Source: Hofstenia miamia (Eukaryota; Xenacoelomorpha; Acoela; Hofsteniidae). From it: 64,000 nt of DNA. Position numbers and translations under genes: made by a program. Shown one piece after another: positions 21,831-36,800 of the stretch (positions within the stretch are counted from its first letter, which is position 1; every line of letters begins with the position of its first letter). Location of the stretch: contig CABFPE010000740.1 in NCBI GenBank assembly GCA_900660155.1, positions 236,488-300,487 of the forward strand, read 5' to 3'. Under the pieces are notes generated by a model, which had not been told where the DNA came from, searched no databases, and saw nothing but the letters and a program-made list of their open reading frames with translations.

Positions 21831-24060
21831 ATTTGCACGTGTTTATAATGTTATAATAATAATTCTCCGTCCACCAGTTCTACATTAATAGATGGAGTAA
21901 AACGCTTCCACCTAGGTATATGGAAATTTATATTGTGCGGGTTAATTAATGTTTTAGATTCTGATATGTAGTAATTCCCCTTAGGCTAAAAGCCTAAGGA
22001 TTATTCAAGAACACTTAATGACTTGGTTACTGAATATATATTTGTAGTTCTATCGATTTTTTAATTGAAAATGTTTAATTTCTTCAAATTTTGCATTTCT
22101 CATATTGGGGTCCGTTATTGCTCAAAGAATAAAAAATGTAATGGCAATGTTAATAAAATATTTGGAAAAAAATGTCGGTGATGATGAAAAGTAATACCAG
22201 ATTATAGCCTGTGACAAAGTCAAAGAAGAGTTAACACTTGACCTGATTACCTAACAAAACAGCTCTGCAAGGAGAACATCTTGGTAACATACTTAATAAA
22301 TATTGAATTGCACATCCCTTAGATACTCTCTCTGTGTATTTATGAAGATAATAAATGTCCACTGTATGATCAATTGAATTTTCTCTGTTAATTATAAAAT
22401 CCACTCATTTTTGCTCTGATTATTTCAGAAAAGTTTCTTTTACTTGTATTTCTTACCTAATGTCCAAGAAAGACTTAAGGTGTGTTCACTATTGACTTTT
22501 ATATAAGATTTCTTGACAAATGATAATAGTCGATAGTGGAAACACATAACACTGGGGGCAGGAAGAATTTTGGTGTTTTTCCAGGAAGGGAAGTGGTATT
22601 TTCAAAGTTTTGAAAATTTATAACTAAGTACGCAGGAACATTCAGGAGCTCATATATTTAACATGAAGCCAAAGTGTGAGCAGTGTGGATGACAAACATA
22701 TTCAAAAACAGACGTGCTGGAAATGTAATTCTTTGGTCTCCAAGCTGTACTACAGTGTGGAAAAGAGTGCCACGTGTTTAAATTGTATTAATCTTTAACA
22801 ATATATGCAACTGCAACTCAAAAATATATATATTGAATTTAGATGATGTCCTTGTTGGGTTGTTACATTTGTCAAATAGGGTGGGTATTTAAAAGTTAAT
22901 CGAATAGATTTTAATACATTGAGTAATTTACGTTTTCAGTTCTTGGTTTAAAAGTTCCACAAATTTCAGTTGCATTTACATAATTGAGATTTTCGCCCTA
23001 AATTAGTTCTTGGTAACAAAGGGCGGTGAGAATTTCCGAAGCACATTTGCTGTCTAATTATTAACTGCAGTGACAAACTAGCTTTAGACAATTACTGTAT
23101 GTACATTAACATTTTTGGATATTAAACATCTAAATTAATATAATTAGCGTTTTTTCATTCAAAATTAGATAAAAATTGTGACATTTTAACAGCCTTCTGC
23201 TAACAATGTACTAAATTATCTGACATTTTTAATTTTGGAACTAGCTGAATGTTTTGCGACACATAATATCCATGTTGTTAAAATGCGTTTTTACAATAGC
23301 GCTGAACACATTTATATTTTATTGCAACAAAAAAGACATGAAATTAAAATGGCTATAGAAATTTAAATAGCAAGTTTTGACCAATTCATTTCAATTTCAA
23401 TTTCGCTTTCAATTGAATACACTATTCACCAGAATATAGTTCTGAATAATGAATTAATTTGATGGAAAAGTAATTTCAGATTCGCCCATTGCATTTTTCA
23501 AAATAATTTATGCCACATCCAAACACTCTGAACACTGCATCTTTTCGCCTTTCCCAATTTCAAAAAATATAAATCTGGAATTGAAATTTGGGCTACAGAA
23601 TGGTTTATGCATCATTTAAGTGGCAAACAGTTTATAGACGGGTTGTGGTTTTTTCTGACATGACTTCAGTCACCATTTCAGGCCTAAAATTCAATTTCTA
23701 AATTTTGTGAGGTCATCATTTATTTCAATGGACCAACATATTTTCAGTTATGCAAAAACGTTTACAATATATGTCAATTATCGATTAAAAGAATTGCATA
23801 TAAAGTAGTTAGTTTCAATTTAAAATTGAAGTTAGAATTGGGAATTTTAATAACATTTAATAGTTAAGAAGTAAGTCTTAATGATAAAAATCAAATTTCT
23901 GAAAAGTAGTCTAACTGTAAAAGCCTCGTGAAAGAGAAATACTAGAGTGCTTTTTCTCACGATGAATATATCATTCATATAAAACTAACGATTGTAATTA
24001 TCAATTATTTTACATGCGAATTACAAAATATTTGATTCACTATTAAAATGAATGGTAAAG
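21830..24060. other. AT-rich stretch downstream of the polymerase remnant
   Basis: Mostly featureless. A short plus-strand frame at about 22,107-22,260 (RIKNVMAMLIKYLEKNVGDD, stop, IACDKVKEELTLDLI) looks like a decayed coding fragment of unknown family. Cys-rich codons at about 22,665-22,790 may be another remnant. No right terminus of the Polinton-like element recognised. Confidence 0.4.
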
Positions 24061-24209
24061 AAATATAAAAGGGAATGCTGCCCTAGCTTTCATTCCATTA
24101 GTGTAGAGAAAACTATCGCTGGATAAGTAGACATATAAAACCCTTCAATCATATACACATAATAGCACCCATCGCAATGACACCCACAGTGAACAAAAAT
24201 CAACATCTA

Positions 24210-24359
24210 CTAATTCGGAGGCTCGGAATGCTTCTTGAGATATTGATCTTGTCGTTTATGAGATTCTAACGCCTTAATTGTGTAGATGTCCCGGGGTAGT
24301 TCCGATTTTCTCTTTATAATGTTATCTCTACTTGCTCCTTGTGCAACTGTTCCAGTTAT
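24210..24359 (-). CDS. PPP2R5: PPP2R5 last coding exon
   Basis: Acceptor TATATTTTAG, then 49 codons and a TAG stop. It reads [49 protein letters not shown]. The RKSELPxDxYTIKALExHKR tail is specific to the R5C/R5D-like B56 branch and fixes the 3' end of the gene. No convincing polyadenylation signal was found close downstream. Confidence 0.93.
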   Translation of the reverse strand: MTGTVAQGASRDNIIKRKSELPRDIYTIKALESHKRQDQYLKKHSEPPN

Positions 24360-27300
24360 CTAAAATATAATTATCTAAACGCTCTTATATGACATCTCAA
24401 TTAAATTTATACGACATAGACTTATGATATACTAAACAATTACATGTAGTACTGAATTTCTTAATAATATAACACGTTAGACGCATGCTAATTTCGGCTC
24501 TCAATTTGCCCTTTCTGAGCAACTTGCAGACTATTGTTTAATGTGTGGAGTACTCCATGGTTTAATGAAAACAAAGCAGAGAAGGGATACAAGTACAATT
24601 ATGTATGGATGATAAATAAATAATATTTTACAAATACGTTAAAAAACGACTTTGAATATATAAGCTAAAATTCAAAAATGTACATAAATACTGACAGTAA
24701 TGAAATAATTACCACTTTGGTTGAAATAGCAGCTTCTGGATCGACATCTTTCATAGATGACTGATCGTCTGTGTCTGAACTTGTTGAAGAACCATCAAAC
24801 ATTGGATCGCCGTACATTGAAAAGTATTCCTTAGCCTAATGTAATTGTAAGCCAGTGTAGATAATTACATCGAAAGACTGAATAAAAATTGGGGATTAAA
24901 TTGTATGAAATGATTAGAAATACTTAAGTCTAATATAAATCCAAACAATTAATGCTTAAATCAAACGTTCTAGAGTTGCAAAAAAATCACCAGTCTATTT
25001 TAGAACAAGCCCCCAATGGAACGGCTCCCGGCAAGGTTTTAACCCAAGCTGCACGTCTGCTGGTTTCGCTAAGTGACGTATTGAATCAAACAATTATGTG
25101 CTATTGCAGCAGTAATTAGTATTAGGCTTATATTTAAATTTTGTAAAACTGGAAATCTTGTTCTTGACAAAGTAACATTATAGACATGATTACCTTTACT
25201 CGGCCGACAGGTAATCGAGAGTCACTTTGCCATCCAAAGAAAATCTAATATTTAATAAACCCAGCAACTTAACCTTTGGAAATGGATTATGAACATCGTG
25301 TAAACAGATCTTTCCTCATTAAAACCAGAAAGTTTAGCGTTATTCATATTTATATATATATATAGGCAGTCTGATCGCCAATCTACTACAAGAGTACTAC
25401 AAAGCCTGGTAATAAAACGGTAATTGTCTATAAATGGGTTTCTATTACAGTTCAATTTTAAAACAAAATATTAATAACATGATTGAATTTACAAGCACTG
25501 TTTCGTAAATTGTTACTAATTAAGCGTTTTAATTTGATATAATTTTTATTATGCATTTGCAGTCTGATTGGCCAATATTTCACTTTAACTTAACACTTCA
25601 TCACACCAAATTTTAGTTTAGTTGGGTTAATTATTGAATTAAAAAAGCGGTATCCTTATTACAACGCTAAGCTTCTTTTCAGCAAAGGCCAAAATGGTTT
25701 GCTCCTAAACTATTACCGGTTAAACAAATCAAAACGAAACAGAATATTAATCCTGTTAATTGTGCCTGCTAACAGTTTTGCAAGCGCAATATGTTTGAAA
25801 TTAAAATAAGCACTTAAACATACATCCCCCAAGGATAAAATTGAAATTCGAACTTGTAGAATTATTTGCACAATAGTTGAGCTAGAAATTTCTACTCTAA
25901 AGTCACATTGCTATGGTGATTCTATCCGAAGGAACCTTTTCATGAAAACTGTGTGATAATGACAGTATAGGGATTCTTAGCTATTAAACAAAAAGCATTT
26001 TAAAGTTATCAGTGACTAAAATACACATTAAAATCAATTATTTATTGAAAAAGTCGAAAAACTAGCTGAACTTCAAAAAATTTAATGCACCTACCAGAAT
26101 GATAATGGTGAATATTAATGAACTGAAGTGAAATGTTCACCAAAAATAATAAAAGACATATGCCTCTAAAATTGTGTCAAAATCAGCTTCTACTTGAAAT
26201 TGATACTGCTAAAAATAATGGAAACCTTGAAAAAAATTAGTAATAAAAACTTTTGAAGATCACAGTAAACCCTCCAAAGTAAATAATAGAAATTTGTTTG
26301 GTAAACACAAGGAAAAATTTTTGTAAAAAGTCGAAATAATGACAAAAAATTTGATAAAAGTAAATAATTCTGCTCGAAAAGATGATTGTTCATTAGACAG
26401 TTGCTAAAGGAATTTGAATACTACATGCTAGTTGTGATTGTTTACATGTGATGCCAATCTTTAAAATGAAATTGAGATGATGGTATAAAAATTAATCTCT
26501 TTGTAAATTTGATGGTAGGACAAAGGGTCACTAACCCTACGAATTTAAACATTGCTTTTCTACATATATAAATAAATTTAATAAACTTTTAATGCATTGC
26601 ATCAGTTAAAACACAATCCAAACAGCAATTTTGTTATTAGAAAAATGACCTCTAAATGAATTTATTTTTAAAGGTGCACAAACGATTGCTTATGCTTTAC
26701 GATAGGGAGTAAAAAACAAGTAAGGAACTCAAATTAGTACAATAAAAATCTGTAAATAATATATAATTCAATAATTACTTAGTTCTTGTGATTCAATTGT
26801 ATGATGTAGCGGCAGCTGAAGATGCTACCTTCTAAATATTCTCTTGAAAAGTCATAGATAAAATTAGAATTGGGTGCCAGCCGGCTGAGCCGCCGCCGGA
26901 AAATTTAGATGGCTGAGAAAATTGATAAATAAAACTATGTCAAGAGAAACGAAATGTGTCATAAAAGGGAACCAAACAGCATTAAATGTCGTTTATGTGG
27001 TAGTGACGTTTGACATTGATTACGTTATTCTTATTAATCAGATTGTCTGTAAGTACATTGTAGATAAATAGTTTCAAAATACTGCTTGCATCATATTGGT
27101 TTTTACAAGGCTATAGACCTTATAGGGTTTCTATTTGGAATATTATGTAGTTTAATCCGTTTCTATAGATGTTGCTCAGTCGCCTGCATCGCCGAAGCCG
27201 ACTTCATCGGATCTGCGCCGCCAATAGTAGTCGGCTGACGGCGGCGCCCACATCTAGATAAAATACAGCCCATTAGCAAGCGAGAATATAACTTTAGTGT

Positions 27301-27862
27301 AGTTGATAGTTGATGTTGTTAATCATCTCAAGGGTGTGTGAAAGAATTGATTTACAAAGAAATAAAGGCTTCGTTCGATTGCGGATTGTTTGTTTACTAT
27401 AAGTAGCAGTCTTCTGCTACTAGCAAATAAAGACGGCAAAATGTAATGCTTGTCATGTAAATGTTTTTTAAACAAATCGTTGAGGCAAAATAGAAGTGAA
27501 AATATGAAGTTTTAGAAATATTTAGAATTGTGTAAAAAATGTAAAATCATCTTATGTGGATTGCATACATTAGTAAATGCAGGCGGTGAAATTTCATAAA
27601 TGTGGTGATATGTTTCTAAGCAGAAATGTGATGTTAAAGCAATAAAATGAAATTATTATGTTCAGTAATTTGACCGTAAATAGTAAATACTGCATATCTC
27701 CGATGCAACGTTTGAATAAAAACATACACGTGTCATAACACCAGAAAAAGAAATTTTTTGCATGCGTCGTGTGTAATATTACAATACACTAAAATTTTTA
27801 CTGTGCTGGGTTTGCAACAGAATTTTTAGAAGGTACGGAAGAAATTCTTGGCAAACCAACTT

Positions 27863-27894
<32 letters not shown>

Positions 27895-30800
27895 TATTAT
27901 TATTATGTCAGCTCTCACCGAGAACGGTCCGGTTTCCCCCCGCTCTCGCAGAGGCGATTCGCAGCTCGCTGTTTGGTGGCGCTGCGACCCTGGATGCGGC
28001 AAGCGTTTAATAACACATAAAAAGAAAACACCGCTACATCAAATGTTCACCCGCCTAAACCAAGAAAACGCCGCCGAAGCTCTCCTACATCTTTTTAAAT
28101 TAACACTATCTTTACCATCCTCAAATACGCTTGTTCACGTCATCTCCTTCAAAATCAAATCACAACCATTCACTCGTATACAGGAAGTAGCACCGCAGCT
28201 GTAACGCAAAAAATCACGCAATACGACAGTACTCACGTCGAAAATGTGATGCTCAACACCGGTCTAATCGATGCACTCAAGTTCAATCCTAACACGTTCC
28301 GCCAAAAGTTACAAAACATCATCACAGAAGTCAAGAAGAAATTCACACCTCATCACATCTACCTTTTCGAAATCACCCCTGTCTGTGCTGATCATAACCT
28401 CTCAAAGAGCATTGCAATCCAACAATGCAATCGAATCATAAGAAGTTTCTCTCAACGTCGTCTTAGTGGCATTCCAGTCTTTGATCATTTCCTTTTTTCG
28501 CCACGCTCAATCAATTCCCTATATACAAAGGTTAATTAAGCCTTTTTGTTGTTGTTGGTGTTGTTGTATAAATTCCACTCTTCTTGCGTATGATGGCATC
28601 CATCTGTCTGATAAAGGTCTCTCAGTCNACGATACTGATCCATTTGAGTTCATATCTTAGCGCTCCCATCGTGTTGACTTACGATCAGCATCCGTTTGCT
28701 ATTTTACTGCTAAACATTCAAGAAAGTTCAGTACTGACCGGTCATATTACCAGAGAACTGTCGTAATGGCTAACTATTTCCTTCAACAGGGTATCAGCTT
28801 CACTGGGTCACTAGAGAAGTTCAAAACTGACGTTAGAGAACATCTGCGTATATTGACTTCAACCCGCTTCAACATCAACAACTCGTGCACCTTCTATTTG
28901 GAGTGTCATAATTCTTGTTGTCGAACTTAATTTCTCTATATACAAAGGGTAATTAAGCCTTTTTGTTGTTGTTGGTGTTGTTGTATAAATTCCACTCTTC
29001 TTGCGTATGATGGCATCCATCTGTCTGATAAAGGTCTCTCAGTCTTCTTCCGCAATCTAAGAAACTTTTTTCACACTCCTTCAAATGTTCCGAATCAATA
29101 TGGCTCCTTGCGTCAACACACAATTTCTTACGCTAAAGCAGCATCTTGCAACAAACGCCTTGCCGTACTGCCAACACCCGCTGTTCATCCCAGCCTACAC
29201 CGTCCCTTCTTTCAATGAACAAGGTAAACTTTTGGAACGTATTGTTTATATTTATATTGCTACTTAAAAATGTAAAATTATATTATATACACATGAAACA
29301 ACCACGCACACACGCAAACAAACTGTGTTATCAACACTACTATGAAATATCTCTAAAATTTTGTAAATGATTTCTTACTTTCATTTATGATAACTTTTTT
29401 AATAATTTAATTATCTTAGCAGGAGATGAAGAATTAAATCCAGGCCCAATTTTAGATGAATGTAATCTTGAGAATTTACAGAATCGTTATAAAAATAATT
29501 TTAAATATATTTATCTAAATGCCAGAAGTGAGAATGGAATCTCAATTTGGCTCAAATTCAATTTTTTCTATTACAGAAACTTGGTTAAACAATGATATCA
29601 ATCCAAATTTGTTCATTCTCGACATCGAAAATTTTAATGTTTTTGTTAAAAATAGTGATAGTAGAGGCGGTGGCCTCATGCTAATTGTACCAAAGGTTTT
29701 AAATCCAATACGTAAGAAAGAATATGAATCAGATCATTCTGTTTTTGAATCATTATGGATAGAAATTAAATCACCTACAAATTCTTCATAAAATGAATTA
29801 ATTAATGTTACTATATAATCCAAATAAGAACTTTCTTGTAGACTATATAAAGTATAAATGCAATGAAATTTCAGATATTCCCAGCAGTAATTACTCACTA
29901 AACATATTAGGTGACTTTAACATCAACTATTTTAATTTTTATGAAAAGAAATCATTGAAAGAATTATGCGCTATTTATAATTTAAAAATAATCAACACTC
30001 AAACTCCCACTCGAAAAACAACATTAATTGATTATTTTTTATCCACTTCGGAAACTATATATAAGACTTATATCCTTGAATCCTTCAGTGATCACGCACT
30101 CTGTATTTATACTAGTAAGATTCAAGTTAAGCTTCCTAAATTTAAAACGATTTTTTCTAGGGATTTCAAAAATTATTCAGATGAGACCATGGAAAATTTA
30201 CTTAAAAATGTTCCATTCGACTATATTTTTACTCTAAATTCTGGTTCCCACATGCTAAATTACATCGCGGCACAGATCAATCAAGCCCTAAACAAAGTAG
30301 CACCGCTAAAAACCCGCCGAGTAGTTAATAAATCACGACGCTTTAATTTAAGCACGACTGATAATCAAGTAATTAAGAATACCGTAAACATAAAGCAGAA
30401 ACTCTTTGAACTAGCTAAAGCTAATCCGACCGAAATAAATTGGACTAATTACGAAAGATCAAAGAAATTAATTAAGGACTTACGTACTAAAAATTTAGCT
30501 TTAAAACAACGTCAATTTTTTGAAAATTTAAATTCTTCTAAACAAAAGTGGAAATTTCTAAACCGTTTTATTGGAAAATCGAATGGGCTCAATAGTGACA
30601 TTTCAGAAATTAATGTTGATAATAAAATATTTACCGATAAAAAAAGGATACTAAATCATTTAAATCAGACATTTAAAGAATTAGGTAACTTCAATTTTCC
30701 TAAACCTTCTCTATCAGAACTTAGGCAATCAAATTGTAAGTCAACGTTTCAATTTAGGCTGTCCACCTTAAGAGAATTAGAAACTATTGTACAAAATTTA

Positions 30801-33800
30801 GACGTTAATAAATCTTCAGGTTCCACTCATTTACCGTACTTTATCATTAAGAAATTCTTTCATATATTTGGCGAACATCTATCATTTGCATTTAATCAAT
30901 GTATAGTTGAAAACAAATTTCCGGAAATAATGAAAAAGTCAGACATAACACCTTTGTATAAAAATGGAGATCCTCTCATTGCTAAAAATTATAGGCCAAT
31001 CTCAATAACACACCCTTTTAGTAAATTATTCGAAAAATTATTGCATATTCAAATCAACCAATACCTTGCATCTGAGAATATCCTATCCTCTAAACAATAT
31101 GGTTTCCGCGCTAAACATAGTACAAGTGATGCAATTATTTCAATTACTGAAAAAATATCCTCAAATAAATCTCAAAATAAAGCCAGTTGCATAGCACTTC
31201 TAGACTTAAGCAAAGCTTTTAATTCAATGAACTTTGAAATTTTGGCGATTAAACTTGAAAATTACGGATTTCAACAAAATTCAATTAAGTTACTTATGGG
31301 TTTCTTAGAAAATAGAAAACAGCGTGTTTTAATGAATAATATGAAATCTGATTATATTATAACCGATCGAGGAGTGCCTCAAGGCACAGTACTAGGGCCA
31401 ATTTTATTTGCAATATATGTAAATGACATAATTAAACATGTAAAACATAGTGAAATATATCAATTTGCTGATGATACTTGCCTCATAAATACAGATAATG
31501 ATGCATTTAGGGCCACAAAAAATTTACAAAGTGATATTGAAAATCTTTCTAGGTATTTCTCATCCAATCAATTAAAAATTAATATTGAAAAAACGCAATT
31601 CATTATATTTTCCCCCAATTCTGTAAAAGAAATAACAAACAAGATCGAATTAATTGTTAACAGTGTTCCAATAAAACAATCTCATCATGTTATATATTTA
31701 GGTGTTGATATTGACAAAGATTTAAAATTCGATAAATTTCTCCTAAAAAAGTTACAAAAAATGGCTTCTGGCGTTAGATACTTATACCACCTAAGAAATT
31801 TTGGGCCAGATTATCACGTTCAATTATTACATGCCTTTTGTTTATCACAATTACATTATTGTTCATTTTTATTTATAAATTTTAATTCAAAAAGCCGCTA
31901 TTTATTATCAAAGACTTTTAATTGGGCATTAAAAACATTAAATTTTGCACGTAAGCATGACCATGTTAGTGAATACAGATGAAAGTATAATATATTATCC
32001 CCGCTATATCAAGTACAATTCCATGCAGCTTCAATTTTATTTAAGTATAAATATGGCCAACAATCAATTTCTTTTCTTGATAATTACTTAAAAGTAAATC
32101 TTCGATCACATAAGTTTATTTGTAGCAGTATTTCCTATCCTAGTTTTCACCGAGCAGCCTCTAATATTTGGAATGATTTAGAAAATGAGACTAGAGTAGA
32201 AAAAAATCACAAAAAATTTAGAAAAAAATTAAAATTTGCACTTTTACATCGATAAAATACAATCGGAGACACAAACATGCTAAACACATTTACTGGTTTT
32301 TTACACTGAGCTCGCCACGCACATAGACACACACACACATTTATTCTATATATATTTTATTATTATTTTGTAAATACATGTATTTGTAGTTTGTAGCTTT
32401 TTTTACTGTCATTTATTTACAGCAATTATTACTATGGCGCTGAATACACCTCACATATTATAACGGGGCTGAATACAAAGCCTATTATAATGTCGCTTAA
32501 TATTTTTGCCTGATTATTATAATGCGCTCAATACTATTACTATCATTAAGCAAAAAATTTTTGAAAACGACTGATTTTTTGTGGTATATATGAAATAGAT
32601 TAAGGAATAAGTTACATCCATATTGAATTTTATTAACACAGTCATATCTTGAGCATTTTTAAATAAAAAAACGTTTTAGGGGGCACGCCCTTGCGAAAAC
32701 CTAGATTGCTTAGCGAATAATGTTAGGATTGGCTGCAAACTAGTTTTATTCGCTTCTACATTAAATTGTACATCTAGATAACGCATTCCATCTTTTTTTA
32801 CAAGAGATCTAGGCCGATATTTTTTAAGAAATCTAAACATGAACCATCGTAGGGGCAGGATAATGTAGGACGTTACTGAATTAAACAATTTTGAACTAGT
32901 CTTTGCGTTAAAATAAGTTCAAAAGTTTGTTCTAGATGTAAAATGCAATTTAGAAGAAAATAAAAGTGGTCAGCGGTCGATCCGAGCATTATTAACTGCA
33001 CAATCAACGTGTTATTAAGGGTCCATCTCATAAAAATTTGTTATTAGACATTGCGAAAATGCTGATTGTGCTGCGCATGGGCGTGCCCCCTAAAAAGTTT
33101 TTTATTAAAAAATACTCAAGATATTAGTCTATTCATAAAATTAAATATGGATGTAACTTATTGCTTAATGTAGCACATGTAAATGTATTATCAGTATAAG
33201 CTAAATATGAATAGACTAGTTCATTAAAATTTAACAACAAATACTATTTTAGATTAAATTGTGTCTTAAAACCTACATATAAAAAATAATGATTTAGCTC
33301 GATTATATTATAAATAATAAGGTGCTGTCAAATTTGGCACCCCGGTGAAAGTCGGTGTTCACTTTTTGCGGTAATTCTAGTGTTGACCTATTTGATATAT
33401 ATATATATATATCAAAAAAATCAGTTTTCAAAAATTTTTTGCTTAATAATAGTATTAGTACTGAGCGAAATTATAATAATCAAGCAAAAATATTAAGCGC
33501 CATTATAATAGTTGTTGTATTCAGCGTCATTATGATAGTTCACGAAATTGTATTCAGCGCCATTATAATAAGTGAGGTGTATTTAGCGCCATTATAATAA
33601 TAATAACAAAGGACTATTAAATTCAGCTTTTCGCCAACCAGGACAGACACAGGATATGAAGTAAGAGCAGATGGATGAGTAAGCAAAACGAGAGAACGGA
33701 TCAGCGAAGAGGAAAGAAAAGAAATTTCTTGAAGAGCAAGGACGAGGGAAAAAAGTCTATAGAGTTGGAGGTTCGAGAGTCTGGAGGAAATTAGCAGAAG

Positions 33801-36800
33801 CACAATCACACCATCAGAGCGAGTAGAGTGAGAATTCCAGTATGCTATAAAATCAAACGGATCCAAGGTCCAGATTGTCAGTGAGTAAACGTTTTAGCAG
33901 GAGGAGATCACGGACATACATTTAGAGTGACAGCGGAAGCATGGAGAATTTGAGCAGATCATCTTGGTATAGTAAGGGAGAAATCCATTTGAAAACCCGT
34001 TTCTGGAACCGTTCCATAGAGTGGAACAAGGCATGAGATGGCCACCAACAGGGAGAAGCACAGAGGATAATAGCACAAGGAATAGTTTTGAACAACGAGA
34101 GCTTCACAGCAGATGAGGTATTAAAGAGAACATTACGAAAGAGGGCAAATGGTATGAAATTAACTTTAGGGAAACGCAAGGACACATGTCCAGTCCAATT
34201 TAAGTTGGCTGCAAGTTGAGCTCCAAGATGATTATGATGAGGACAAAACGTTCATGTCTTAGTTGGACTAAAATCAAGATTGTTAACAGAAGACAAATAG
34301 CCAACAGCGAAATTTGGAGGCAAAAGAACTGTCAAAGTAAAAAATCGCAGTATCATCGACATAGAGTAAGCAGAACGAGTTGAGAACAGATTAAGGAATA
34401 CCGTTAACGGTAACATGAAAGAAAGGAATAGCAAACAGAACTTTGAGGAGCGCACTAGCTAAAAGAGCAGGGGAAGAGATAGATGAAGAATTGATCTTGA
34501 CACTTTGACGACATTTGGCTACTTAAGACTGGAAAAATTCGATGCAAATCAGTATCGAAGCCAAATAAACGCAACTAGTCAAGAAGAATAGAATGAAGAA
34601 GCCGATCAAAAGCTTTAGAAATGTCAAGAAAGATAATGTAACCAGGATCACTACGATCGGAGTGAAGATAGCAGTTTTTGGTCAAAGAGAGCAAGTTGGT
34701 GATCGTAGAATGACCTTGAAGGTTTCCATGCTGAGAAGAGGAAATAAGATGACGAATTTTTTGGGAACACATAACGAAAAACAAGTTGCTCAAAGATCAT
34801 TGATAAACGACGGTAAGAGGTGCCCTGAGAGAAGGGGAGCTTTAACAGTGGGGAGATCCAAGCAGTTTTCCAAAAAAGCCCAATTCAGTTTTGAGAAGAA
34901 GGCAGGAAGTTGTCAATGAATTTCTACTTTTGTGGACAGAATCGGTTTGTTGGTCTAAGCACATTTTTACGCAGAAGGAAGTGTTACGAGACATAACTGT
35001 GGTTATTAAGCCGAAGAAATCCAAAATTATATTCTAACAAAATATGTTTCAGTCCTGCAATTGTTTGGGCTGCAAATAAGACTGGTTAAATAGCGGGCGT
35101 TTTCATTTTTGAAGGAGCCTACAATGTAGATAGGTATGTTGACCTGTTGAATCACGAATTCTGATCTGCGTTTTCATAGGAAAGCTTGAACATTTCATTT
35201 TTCAACAAGATGGGTTCAAAGGATTAGTGGAAAATAATCTTATTGATCGTTGGATTGATCGCCGTGGAACATTCGTCAAAGAATGTCTGATTGTTTTCTG
35301 ATGAAATATCTAAAGAATTTGCCATTTCGAACACATTAAAACTTCGGTTTGATCGAATAAGTTTTTATTACAGTATGCATAGCACATTGTTTACTGAAAT
35401 ATTTATATTTTTGATTATATAACAACTTATGTAAAGGCATGTATTTTACTAAAAACTGCTTCGTTGGTTTCATATCACTAATTTAGAAACTTAGTAAAAT
35501 TTTGTGTATGGTAATATTTACACATAAATTAATAGAATATTAATAAAAACCAAATGAAAATAACGTTTTAAAATGGCTTACAATGGGATTTTTTAGGGCT
35601 TGTTCACGAATTTTCAACCAGCGTTGGTGATCGATTTTTTTCTTTTCTCTTTCCCTAAACAAAGAATTGATCTCCCACAAATAATAATAAAATTTTTAAG
35701 AGATGATAAATTACGTACAGTTAATGCATAATGCATAATATGGAAATTGCAAAATACATCATTTTTGAATATTACATTAACGTATAAAGGTGATTTATAT
35801 AGGAAGTGAATTTTTAGGGGTCTTTTTTATCGTCCATGTAAAAGCTTCCATTGGCTATTTTAAGGACATATTGCATCATTTTAAAAACCAATTTCTGATC
35901 GGGCACGATTATTACAATGAAATCATAAATCTGAAGAACACTCCATTTCAAAAAGCCTGTTCAATTTTTCGAAACGATAAATTGTTTAACGATGGATTAT
36001 AAACGCTTATAGAGCTAACAAATTCAATTTTTACAACTATACACCTACAATAATTGACTCGATTTTGTTGTTATTCTATAAACTCTTTTGCATTAGGTGT
36101 TACCATGCTTTGAATGCGCTTATAATATTAAATGGTTAATTAAGGATGGTCATATGCTAAAATTGTGAATAAAAATCATTTTACCAATGTATGATGATCA
36201 CATTTATTACTTATTTCGTTCCAAAAATATTAAAGACACAACATTGGGTTGGTTAAATTTTATTGACTTATTAAATATCTAATACCAGCCCAATGAAATC
36301 TCCGTGCATAACACGGACAGTTTTGTAGTGATATTAACAATTTAATTTCAGTTTTTGCATTATTTTTAACCCTATTTATATAAACTACATCTTAAAAATT
36401 TTCATTGCACGAAATTTAGTTTTATAAATTTCCTGAAAAAATTGTGTCGATATCTTTGCTCAAGAAAATTTTATGGAAGTTTGCAAAAGGGCAGTACTAT
36501 CATATTTTTGTACTGAAATATTCTTTGTTTACATTTGGATCCTCTTAGTCCCAAAGATGCATTCTTTGCTAGAATTTGGGTAGCACCACGATGTGCAGTA
36601 AAATTTGTATCAGAGCTAAAAAATAAAACAAAATTGAATTGATTCAAATTTATCTGGGCGATCTTACAAAAGTTGATTTGCCATACTAAGCGATAGATTG
36701 TGCATAGAGGAAGCAAAAATTATGCAATAAACATGAAATTACGAAATTTGCAGATAAGGTGCTTTGCCATAAGACGACAGTATTCAACCAAGTATTTCAC

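Larger units (their letters stand above)
27906..32330 (+). mobile_element. Nearly full-length CR1/L2-like LINE
   Basis: Contains an esterase-like ORF1, an endonuclease/RT ORF2 and a short 3' tail. It lies antisense inside a PPP2R5 intron. A single N at 28,628 and a 109-bp repeat show that the ORF1 portion is mis-joined in the assembly. ORF2 is unusually well preserved, so this is one of the younger elements in the window. Confidence 0.85.

Noticed and set aside
35220..35350. Minus-strand frame [10 protein letters not shown] resembling the missing PPP2R5 exon
   Set aside because: The opposite strand matches a mariner transposase over a longer stretch ([20 protein letters not shown]), and no splice acceptor or HGL-type segment accompanies the minus frame.
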